DNA from: Anisakis pegreffii
Lineage: Eukaryota > Nematoda > Chromadorea > Rhabditida > Anisakidae
Length of the DNA stretch: 64,000 nt
Reading direction: 5' to 3'
NCBI GenBank assembly: GCA_035041965.1
Contig: JAPYMA010002991.1
Location: 1 to 64,000, forward strand
Of this stretch, positions 11,296-22,900 are shown in pieces. How positions within the stretch are numbered: the stretch's first letter is position 1; the number at the start of each line of letters is the position of its first letter. Under the pieces are notes generated by a model that saw only the letters and a program-made list of their open reading frames with translations, was not told the DNA's origin and did not search any database. The translations under genes and the position numbers were made by a program.

Positions 11296-14200
11296 ATGTG
11301 GACATCAATAGTAAACTTTATTCACGATACGCAACCGTCCACCGGTCGAGGCTTGGTTATCACAATTGGGTGGTCATTTGTTGTGTTGTATTTGATCCTA
11401 AAATCTGTTGTCGAGAAGGTTAGCGAGGGTGGTTTTCGTTCATTAACGAGTTTTCTGGGCGGTCTTCTCTGATTTAGAATTATTGTGGTCTCATGATTTG
11501 ATCAGTGCTCTATTGTTTGTTTTTGTTGGAGCACACTTTTTGAATGATAATTTGCATAAGTCTTGATCACACTGATAATGCGAATTATTCTTCACGAAGT
11601 TCGTATTAATCTGGATATATGAAATGATCAAGAATGTATCTCTGTCCATTTATATTCATACAAAAAAATCTTGTACTTCTACCAGACTGATGTGTCGGTA
11701 TTAGAATTAATTTGAGCGGTTCACATCGAGTTTAATTTCAGGCTTGGGGTGCAGCGGGAATCAATCGTAGGAATATGATCAAAAACGATCAGTTGCGAAA
11801 GAAGCGTTTCGAAGCGGTACGTGAACGCATCGACCGAAGTGAAGCAGCCTTGGAACGTTATGCGGAGATTCTCAAATTGAATTTCTTCGACCTGAAAGGT
11901 TTCTTCACACTTATACGAACTTATTTTTATTCAATTCCTTCGGAAAATTGAAGTATTCTTTGATTAGTTCATTACTTCAATAAGTTGTCAACAGCACTGA
12001 GAATAAATCGGAGCAATATGAGGGAGTCAGTCAAAATGAGGATGGAAACGGGAACATTTCACTGCGAAACAAATCAATCTGAATCACGAACTCTATGGGG
12101 AAGTATTTTAAAATGATCTTATAGAAGCACTACAAAATGATCGGCTGAGTGCAACGGCCGTGCTGAATGCATACTTATGGAAGGCATTTGAAGTGAATGA
12201 AAAAACAAATTGTATCATTGAATTCTTGATTGAATCTTTCGATGAGGCGGAAAATTTGGATCAGAAATGGCATTTGAAACCGAATAAACCACCACTATTT
12301 GGTCTTCCGTTCAGTGTGAAGGGCAATTTTTATGTTAGCTGTATTGTTTTTTCACTGTCTTTCTTGAAAGTTGATGATAGTATTTTCAGTTGAAAAATGT
12401 CGAATTCTGGTTGGAGAAATTAAAGAAATTAAATTAGAGGGATTCCATCAAATTAATCGTGAGGGTACATGAAATTGCTGCATTTCTGTTTGAGTCTTTA
12501 TTAGTGATGGGATCCGACCGACAGTCGGTCGGAAAAATCCGACAATTTTAGTCGGAATTCCGACCGAGCAGTTCGAAAAGTCGGTCGGAATTCCGACTGT
12601 GGGAATGGCGCCAACTCGGTCGGATCCCGAGCAACCGAAATTTCGCTCGGAGCTCATCACTAGTCTTTATGAAATGAATTTATGAAAAGTATAGTGTATT
12701 CTTGTTAGAAATGATGTGATCATTGCAGATGAAAGGTTATGACTGTTGTATTGGATTAGCGAAGAATCTCTTCAAACCCATGCAAACAGAATGTACCTTG
12801 GTGACTCATCTTCGAAATCAAGGAGCTGTACCGTTTGTGATGACAAATGTACCGCAGGCACTTCTCAGTTTTACGTGTTCAAATTCTGTTTATGGTACTA
12901 CAAGCCATCCAAAAGATGCCAACAGGTTCATCTCGTATCCATTTCATTCTTATTTTATTCATTTCTGCAAGACCCTCCAACTGGATGATCATATCCACCA
13001 CGTTTCGGTACGTGTTCCTCACCATTGTTATTTTATTCATTTTCATTTATTCCATTCAAAGTTGGAGTTTTCGTTTTTGTTCGCGAAGGATCTTTATCGA
13101 GCGGAAGATTTTTTCTGAGTGATCAGTGATTATTTAATCTTTATGATTTCTGACTCAGGACACCCGGTGGCTCCTCAGGAGGTGAGGCGGCATTGTTGTC
13201 AAGTGGTGGATGCGTGTTTGGTACCGGGAGTGATCTTGCCGGTAGCTTGAGAATACCTGCTGTCATGTGTGGACTTGTCACTCTCAAGCCTAGTGAAAGT
13301 TTGTTTTGGACTGTTTTACACAATTATATTAATGATACAATTATATTAATAACAAAATAATGGTGGTACTTTGATAGCAAATAATAACTGAATTCTGTCG
13401 ATAAGAAAGAGAGGTTTATGCTACTGTTAGTTCATAAGTTTTAACGTTTCTGACAATTGATTGTTTCAGGTCGTTTCGTTGTGTACAATGCCCAAGGTAG
13501 TCTACCTGGTAAGGGTCGAATCGGGTTAGGTTTTGGTTTCCTAACGAAATCAGTTGAAGAGTTGAAGTTTTTGACGAGTGATGTGCTCGGCACACCGGAA
13601 TATCATAAATTAGTGTCTAAAAGTGCTCCACTGCCATTGTCAAGCAGTCGTATCGAGCAGTGTTCTAAGCGGAAACTTCGCATCGGTTACTATGTGGATG
13701 ATGGATTCATGAAGCCTGTACCAGCGTATGTTACTTGAATATTGTGAATATAATTTGCTGTTATTTGAAACTTGGAATTCTTTACTGTTTGTTGAATATG
13801 TATATGATTTATTGTCTGAAGGATCGTTTTTTCTAGGCAAGGGCAAAAAATCATAGAGGTAATCAGTCATGAATGCTGAAAAAATAATCATCATCGAGCA
13901 TTAAAATCATCAATGAATTGTTGATGAATCATAAACTACCAATGATTAATTATCAAAATCATAAATCAAATCAAACCATTAATCAATAAAATCAGGATCA
14001 AATCATCAAAAATCATCAAATCAAAATCATCATCAGACATCAAAAAAATCATCATCAGACATCAAAAAAATCATCATCAAACATCAAAAAATCATCATCA
14101 AACATCAAAAAATCATCATCAAAATCAAAAACCACGTCGATTATCATCGAGGTAAAAAAATTTTTAGCGCTCTTCAGAAACTTCGTAAATTTCCAGCTTT

Positions 14201-15844
14201 GAACGAACTACTCAAGAAACAGTGGAATATTTGCGAGAGGCTGGTCATGAAATGGTCCGTTTTCATATACCTCAACCACATCTAGCAGCATCCTTATTCT
14301 ACAAAAATCTCTTGCCAGATGGAGGTGAACTGTTGAGAAGAATGTACAGTGGTGAGGTGATCACACCCTACATGAAAACATTCGTCTTTATGTTGAAGGT
14401 ATGCATTTGAAGTTGTTTTAGTCATAACTTTGTTGTTGTGTTTCTGTGGGAATGGTTTTAATGCATTCGTTGTTTGTGAATGCACTTATACCAACAAGGC
14501 ATTGGGAAGAAGTTCCTTTATGCGGAGATTTTTTTTGAGGAGCTTGGAACCCTTATTTATAGTGTTGTGAAGAGAAGGTGGATTGAGTGATATGCAGTGA
14601 ATTCGCGGTGAATAAAGGTTTGAAGCGGAATTGTATTCAGTAAAAGATTGCGCCCGTTCCACCAATGGCAAACAATCTGTGTTGCTGTGCAGAATGCAAT
14701 GATATTTGTAGATTCCGAAAGTGATACGGACCGTTGCCAGTTGGTTACTTTCATCGATAAGTCCACAATTATCGCTGATAGCTGGCTCACCGGTTTCTGA
14801 TCTCGGTGATCTACGTTACACTCAACAACTAACTGACCAGTATATTAAAGATGTACGTTATTCATTGGTTATTTATTATCGTTGTCATTACCGTAGTTGT
14901 TTTCATTGTTATAGTCGCTTCAATGATATCATTGTTACCACCACTTTTCTTATTGTTCACAATCTTCTCATGTAACCTCTACGCAAAACTTTTGTTCTTT
15001 TATTGAGTTCAGTGAATGTTGAAAAAAGGAATCTGCTTTGAAACACGAAAACATGAATCTGCATTACAGTTTATCAATGAATGGAAATTATTCGAACTTG
15101 ATGTGCTCATATGTCCAGCATTCACAGGTGAAGGAATTATTCGACTTGATTTATTACATTATTCAATGAGTTATCACTAAGGATACTGATTCGAGAGTAT
15201 TTGAGGTAAGATTTGTTCGTATATCACGATTTATATTGCAGTGCCGTCAGTTCCACATCAATATCCAAGTCAGTTGTCAATGTGTGGTTTCGCGACCGGT
15301 CTCTACAGTATGCTCGATTTTCCAGTTGGTATTGTACCAACCCGTGAGGTTACGAAAGAGGATGATGCGTTGCTGGAGGATGAAAACTACTGGCCTGTTG
15401 GTATGTGTATGAAATGCTTATTGCCATCTGATCTTACTCTACGCATTTTATTTTCGAATTATACATGAGATCGATCGGGCCACAACCCGATGTGTTCTTA
15501 CAAGTAAAGGAGCACAGCTTGCTGTGTCATCATGTCAAGACCTCAGCTGGCTGAGTCTATCAAATATCACTAGTCATGGTGAATGAAAGCGATCTTTTGT
15601 TTTCACAATTCACTGACAGTAGTGCTGAACGATGCTCGAACAAAGCAAGCAGTTGACTATTTCAGGTTATAACGTGGCGTTGAGAAAGGTGCGAGAATCG
15701 GCTCGTAATTCAAAGGGAATGCCTGTTGGAGTGCAGGTGATCGCGTTACCTTATCACGAAGAGGAATGTCTGGCACTTATGCAACAGATCGAGTCAATTT
15801 ACGCCAAAAAACAAGAATCTCGTTCCCCATCCACTTCTTTTTAG
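11296..15844 (+). CDS. faah-1: Fatty-acid amide hydrolase (amidase signature family), 606 aa
   Basis: The gene hydrolyses fatty-acid ethanolamides and related amides at membranes. Eleven exons join in frame: 11296-11418, 11742-11898, 12125-12333, 12729-12925, 13159-13298, 13470-13725, 14197-14398, 14712-14852, 15070-15127, 15242-15400, 15666-15844. Residues about 18-40 form one N-terminal membrane helix, as in animal FAAH. The Lys-Ser-Ser triad is K159 ([10 protein letters not shown]), S234 ([12 protein letters not shown]) and S258 ([12 protein letters not shown]). The 75- and 24-residue spacings equal those of mammalian K142/S217/S241. The glycine two residues before the nucleophile is alanine here. 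Later blocks ([31 protein letters not shown]) keep the family order. The model is intact, with AATAAA at 15940. The symbol follows the C. elegans orthologue group and is inferred. Confidence 0.95.
12502..12662. mobile_element. hAT-type MITE, 161 bp, in intron 3 of the amidase gene
   Basis: Perfect 8-bp target duplications (GTCTTTAT at 12494-12501 and 12663-12670) flank the element. Terminal inverted repeats are 'tagtgatgggatccga' on the left and the complement of 'tcggagctcatcacta' on the right. The interior is built from repeated 'gtcggtcggaattccgac' palindromes. An 8-bp duplication is diagnostic of the hAT superfamily. No transposase is encoded. Confidence 0.88.
14020..14130. repeat. 22-bp minisatellite in intron 6 of the amidase gene
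   Basis: About five copies of a unit like 'atcatcatcagacatcaaaa' lie head to tail and grade into simpler atcaaa repeats upstream from about 13900. Confidence 0.85.
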
Positions 15845-15939
15845 TGTCGATATAATTCATTATCTGTGATTGCTTGGATCTGCTTTAATTTTGCAGAGTT
15901 TATTGTCATTGCATTTATTTTGTGAATTGCAAACGAACA

Positions 15940-15945
15940 AATAAA
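15940..15945 (+). terminator. Poly(A) signal AATAAA of the amidase gene
   Basis: AATAAA lies 96 bases 3' of the stop codon, a usual distance for a short nematode 3' UTR. Confidence 0.6.
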
Positions 15946-15949
15946 GTGG

Positions 15950-16969
15950 TTTCTCTTGCATTTGTTACGTTTCGTATTATGAATTTTCATCTGATTAAAT
16001 CACTATTTTACGCGCTCTGCATTCCATTCGCTTTCCAAATCACTTTTTTCAACGTTTCCAAACTGACGCTTCGATTTACATTTGACATCTTCGGCCAAAG
16101 TGAACGTTTTACGTCGCATTTGGTTCAGTATTCGGCTCAAAGATGGTGCAGAGGAATTTTTCTTAACTCGTACTTTTTCCGTATTAGTTTGATTTGTTGT
16201 GAAATGTCATGGAATAGTCTTTTATCTTGCCAATAATTTCATTCGCTCAAGTTTGTCTCTTCAGCTGTGATTATTTGAACGAATGTGCAATAAATCATTT
16301 ATCATTTCAATGCTGAAGATGGAGCAATGAGAATGTTGCGTAACGCACCATAGTAAGGGTGTGAGGGGATCAATTGATGACGAACCGAGAGTTTCATGAT
16401 AATTTTATTTATCTATACACGCATTCATCGAATGATGGAAAACAGTAACAAAACTGGAATAATACAATTTGTGGCAATGAACCGAAACGAAAAAAGAACC
16501 GTTGCAGATTCATCGAAATGAGTCGTTGAGTGGGATGCTTCGTTTGGCTTCATGAAATGAAATTATCTATGGATTCAGTTCCCAAGACTGAGGTGTAATG
16601 CGAATATTTTTACATGTATTGCGCGTACAAGGTGCTGAAGGCTTGCAGTTAGCGATACAATAGATTTCTAGTCTATATTATGATTCAGTTTCATTGGATT
16701 TTTGTCTTAACGAAAATTTTTAAAAAAATTTCTGACTGGATTAACTGAGAAAGTTTGTGAAAAATAACCGAAAATAAAAGACTTCTGACTGGATTCGAAT
16801 GATTAGAATGGTATTTTAGAATAGAATATCTCGGGAATTGTAATACTGATTTCTATTGCGAACCTTTGAGCCTCAAAATCAGTCCATTGGTGGTGCCGCT
16901 TTCTCGAGAAAAGGAATGCGTCTCCGGCTCGATGAATTTGTCATTTTGTGCTCATTGTCAGTTCTCATT
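15950..16969. other. Convergent intergenic region
   Basis: This lies between the 3' ends of the amidase (+) and the adhesion receptor (-). A minus-strand poly(A) candidate (complement of AATAAA) is near 16405. I see no other feature. Confidence 0.5.
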
Positions 16970-19900
16970 TCAAACAATAGTGACCATGGGTTTATCGGAT
17001 GAGGCGAAGGCATTTGATTGAGGGGGTATTCGTTGAAAGATATGGTTGTGGTGCAACGAGGCCAGAGAATCCAGTGAATCGGAAATGTACGTGAAGTGAT
17101 TTTTATCGTTTCTAAAATGGGTGTTATGATTTGTCAGATGGTTCTGATCAGTGATTTTCTCTTGTTGATAATCACCAAGCAAAGATATATTCCGCTTTCT
17201 TTCGAGATTGGTTGTGGCCGAATGGGGATCTTCATCATCTTGTAGCATCATCGTTTGCAAATAACCGTTCAACGAAATGAAAGAAACGAATAAAAGAAAC
17301 AAAAACAGCGATAAGATCAGATGCGTAACAGTCAACAGCAATACACTCAAAAATGTCGCATTGTGAAAAGCAAACAACCAATTATCACAAATCAGAAGTA
17401 TTTCAATAAGCACTAAACAAATCGCAATCCGCATCAAAGTTTCGTTCACAGTGTCTTTATCGTTTCCTGCACACCGAACTCGTCGTTTCAATGTTAGTCC
17501 TTGGCGTACAGTACAGATGCAACAAACGAACGTTATCAGAGCACTGAGGCTTATTGGTAGATGGAATGTGAGGAGTATAAACGGATCGAGCGATTTCAAT
17601 AAACTGAAATTGAGATATTCGAGTGATAGTTTCAGGTGTGATTCACGATCAATGTATCCTTTCAGAAATGCCAAAAACTTTGACGATTAAAACTCAAAAG
17701 TCTCAAGTAATGAGTATTTACGAAGCTACTTGAATGAAACTCATAAAAAATCGCTCGAGTGCACTCTACATTTCTAATAAAGCTTCAAAAGCTGAGAGTA
17801 ATAATGAATTTACCAGTCATTGCTTTCTCGTTTATCGAACAAATAAATTGCTGTCGTCAACACGACAGGAACAACTGAAAGTGATTGGTTTCGTCTCAAA
17901 TATTCAGTTATAATTTCAAATATTTAGAGCCGAATGCGCTTGGAGATTTCGAGAGCCCTCTTTTGTCGATTTCAACAATGGAGCAAAATTCTCAAAGTAA
18001 ACAACGAAATTGATTTGATTCATTGTCAAATACGAAGTGCGAATGTTTTTTTGCTAGTGTTCGAAGTGGAGATTTGGACGAAATTTCGAGATGAAATGGG
18101 AAGCGAAATGGAGGAAAGACTTCACAAATGAGTTCGTTACCGAAGAAATGGGCAAATCAATAGTAAATCACTGACCTATCAAGCACACTGGACCAGCGAA
18201 GAATCTGATGAATCGATGACAATCGTTTGTTCGGTTGTCGTCGTTGAGTGTGGTGATAAATTTTGAATGATTCGAAAATGATATGTATGTGATAAGAAGT
18301 GATAGCGTCATGATAAGGTAGTTGAATGTAAGTGACAGATTTGGATCGTATTCATAGAGGTAATTCAAGAAGTGCGGAGAGATCAGTAGCAGTAATTGAG
18401 CGATATGTAGAAGAAGAACGAACAAAAATAGAATTGGTAATACTGGCTCGATGCATTTACTGAAATCATTTATAAACAGTCCATTAACTCATTGATGATA
18501 ATTGTATTGATACAATATTGACACTGGGTCAATGCGGATATATCTCACTATTGAATGATTCATACTATCTGCTGTTTTAATTATTAGTTACAGAAGGATT
18601 TGTAAGATTCGTTTTCAAATTCAGAATGCTGTCTCGGAATACTTCTCAAATTCTAGAATGATACTGGATTCCGGGACGAAATTTTTGTATTTGCAATCAA
18701 TTTGTGACTTATGTTATTTATACAGTAATATTTTGTATTCTTTTTTTTACAGTAAATAAATTTGTGATTAAAATCATTAAAATGAGAAATGAAATTCATT
18801 CTGATCACAACTCTAATAGCAATGCCCGTAAAATTTTAAGGAAGTGAATTTCCAATTCACATTTATGAGTTCCAATCATATGTGAATTGTTTCAAAAGAT
18901 TCGGTCGCATCACCGTTTAAATCTGAGAGCTAATTCAACATTTCACCGCTAAACCCGGTGAAAATTTATCTGAAGAAAGTGGTTTTGAAATGAACAACAT
19001 GGGAAATGCTTTAATATTCAAAGGAATGCAGTTAAAACTCGTAAAAGCAAAAAGTAACCCGTGAAAGAGCGACAGTAAGTGAAGAAAGAGGCATATAATA
19101 ACGACTAAGACAGCCGTAAGTGCTAGAATGCCTGACGAAAAGTCTCTGAGAAGTGATCGGTTGCTGACGAACATCGACAGCTGAAACGAACATCCATTTG
19201 AGTGGTGATTTTATTTGTCAAACTACGGTAATATTATATTTCTACCTGATGCCACTACTTCTAGCTTTTATGTCCTAATCATCATAATTCAAACAAAATG
19301 GCAGTGAGAAACTTGAGATCAAATCCTGGTCGATAACCAAAAGGAATGAATCATTCAGCAAGTATCTTTACTAGAAAATGTACCGGTAACAGCGAATGGA
19401 GACCATAGTGTGGCGTTCGACAGACTACGAATCCATCTCTATCGTACGAAATCATCTCTATGTCTGCGATTGTCCACTCATTCACTGTAATGTATCCAAA
19501 CACGCTTATTGTTAGCACATTCGGAAATTCTCATTTACATCCCATATTCTCATTTCATTAACCAGTCAAACTGTTTTCACGAATAGGATTTCATTTTTTT
19601 GGATTGCTGGGATAGGTATTAAAAGACAAGAATATAAATGTGTGCTGCACAAAAAGTGATCTAGAAATGATCGATTTTTAGCCCTAATGATATATTTTGA
19701 GTCATGCTCTCTCCTACATCAGTTGGAATCACTAATATGATAAATATGAGTTATGGAATACAATCATTCATCACCATTTACTTCGCTATCCTATCCTGTC
19801 TCTAGCAATTTCAGCACTTGAATCAAGAATTCAATAAGATTTTTGGAATGGATCAATTATTGAATTACATCTTTGGTCGTATCGAACGCACGTGTAATTA

Positions 19901-22900
19901 ATGTCGTCGTTGTGCGGTTTCAACTCGATCTGTACGTACTGATAGTCGTTAACAGCATTGTCACTTCTGATAACGAGAATTGGATTTGCACTATCGATAT
20001 CGGTGATCAAAGTTGAATTTCGTAGACAAATAACACGCAGTGGTGCAATACTTGTAGATGGTGCGAGCGTTATTGAGCAGTCGGATGAAATGAACCATTT
20101 ATAGGAATGCTTATCGGGTAATCTCTGCAGAGTATGCATTGATACACTCTCACCCCCAGACGTCAGTCTGTACGGTATCGGCAAACGTCCACAGAAATCC
20201 TCTATCAACGAGAACATTCGCATCTGAATGTTCATTGCAGTTTACTCGTGATTGCAAACAGAATAATCAATGATTGTTACAAAAGAAACAGTTGGGCATG
20301 TCATTCGTGAAAATATACCAACTCGATCTGGAAAAATGTGTGGCATGGTAATATCCTATTTTTTGATTCATAAATCTATGATCGCCCAACGAAAAGACGA
20401 ACTGAATGAAGATGACAAATGAATATGATAACCTTTATAAGTGTTGTATTTCCTCGGATTTGTTGCCATCGGCGATTGATGATCGCATCGAACACTTGCA
20501 CGACGTGTTCAGCGATACGTACGTCGAAATGGACATTCGTTATGTTCGGTTGGAAAGATGGAACTTTAATCAAAGAATCGATGAATCGATATACTGTCTC
20601 AATTCCAGAGACTGTGTTCGCATTGGTCGCATAGTTACCGATAACACCGAGATGTATCAACACGGAACTCTGCAATTATTCAATCCCATTCCAACTGCTA
20701 CAGCCAGTGTTACAGTGAGAATGATATTAGTCATTCAAGTTTATGAAACAATTTATCACAGCGAAATTGTTGCAGTTTTTTTCGTCAAACCAAACAACCA
20801 ACGTTCCGGGATGAAAGCTTCATTTGAAATACAATGAATTTAAAGTGATATCTTTCACAGTTTCAGGTGCATGAAAACACTCAACGAACAAGTTCAAACG
20901 AATATCAAATCATCAGGTACACTGCGATGAGCTATGCGCCATGGCGATAACTGAGCATTATTGCATTCGCAGTCAAAATAATTACTGATTACTTGTTTTC
21001 TGCATGTTTCATCTTTCGTGAGTTGTTGCCACATTCCCCTCGACGATGCAACATCCCATAAACACTTCCTTTTTAGGTAATCCCCTTCGGCACCAAATGG
21101 ACATGGTATTGATGCTGTTTCATTAACGGCTAGTTCATTCCAATCCACATGACCGAACACGTCAATGGTTGTTTCCACTGCGCAACGTTCTGAAATGTCG
21201 TTTTCATAGTGCTAAAAGTCATAGCATTCGTCTGACAATAAGATATTTACGTTCTGAATTCATGAATCATTTGAGTCGTCCTTGCTAATGCATTTTTAAT
21301 CACTTCAGATGGTTTCAACAGTTATTTTCTGATGAATACGCCGCGCTTTCTAGTGAAAACAACAGCTGATATTGCAGAGAGCAGTCGAATGAAGAGGATG
21401 AGATCATGACCGTCGAACCTTTAATATCGCAAATATTGCCCGAGTATCCATTAAAACAACTACAATGCGGTCCTCTGTTGTCGCGATACTGAACAATCCT
21501 ATTGAACTGTCCATAATAACAAATCGGCATTCCACCACCTTCCCAGCACTCACCGTCGCAGTTCAACTCTTAAACAACAACACTTTCAACATTACACTAT
21601 TACTCGAAACGATATTGTGTGAAGGTGAAATGGTGAAACAGTTGATTTGTATACCTGAGTTGATGACTGAAAAGTGGAACGGCTTTGACGGAGTTTCACC
21701 ATCGATATCAGACGCAGTTACTGTAACCGAATAGCCAGATCCCAGTTGAAGAGGAAACTAAAATTCAATTCCTTTCCCAAATTTCATGAATACGTGACAG
21801 TGAATGAGCATGTAAATTGCCAGATCAGCTTTAAACTTGAGTTGACTTTTCTGAATTGCCAGATCAGCTTCAAACTTGAGCTGACAAGAAACTAATCATT
21901 CGAGTTCGTTCAGCACACTTGTTCCAAAGAAATTGATAAAGGGAACCTCGAAGAAGGCAATATTATTGGCACCATCCACTTCATTCCTGTACAGCAGCAT
22001 GTCGTTACGTGAAACAGATACGATAAACTTGTCAGCGATACCGTGCTCTGGATTATCCCATTCAAAGATTTGGTAGTCTGTTTTGGCCACATTCACCGAG
22101 ATCTGTTTAACCTCTGAAACTAATCAAACATCACTGGTGGAAAAAAGTCGATCAGAATTGAACTCGTAAACTGCTCATATGATTGCATACGAAACACAAG
22201 AAGAAAATAAACTGATGGCTGTCTTCATAACTATTGCATTCTGCAAGTTTGAATATAACTCATGAACCACAACTTGATGTGAATGCCTATTCAACCAAAT
22301 ACTCTTTATACAAATGCCTTCAAACAGCAGAGTTGGGAGTAAATACCTGAAACCGAAACGGGTATAAATGTGAGATTTGCAAGCGAGAACAGCTGCGGTG
22401 AACCAAAATCAATCGCAACCAATGTATAACGGATCGGTTTGAAGATAGGTAGTGTTGAAACATCTTTGATGAGGGTTATCGTACCATTTTGATGAATACC
22501 AAATATCAGATTTGCACTGTCATTCAACACCGATAATTGTATCTTAATGGATATTCGCAATTCAGATGATAGATTAACTGATGATGCTTCAAAGACAATA
22601 TAAATGGAGCACTGATAATTTCATGTGAATAATACTGACATTGTTGCCAAGGATATGGGTAGTTATTCTGATAATACTGCTGATTTGCTGATAATGCTTC
22701 GAAGAGATATTAATACTGATAATATGAATGTAGCATCGATAATATTGATGGGATTAATACTGATAATATTGCTGATGATATGAGTAGTCATTCCCAGTGC
22801 TATTGTATAACATGATCACTGTCCTGATCATTGCATTCTAATGAAGGCACTCTAATGAATTCTTTATTGATATAGTACGCATATATTGCGTTTATTTCGA

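Noticed and set aside
15011..15069. Longer amidase exon 9 beginning at about 15011
   Set aside because: That frame opens with TGA after the 'gttcag' acceptor. Starting at 15070 after 'gcattacag' keeps frame and aligns exactly with the family spacing before LDVL.
20894..20992. Extension of the HRM exon of the adhesion receptor to 20894
   Set aside because: The donor at 20992 (gtaatc) gives the phase needed by the next exon; the extension reads into a stop without another donor in the right phase.
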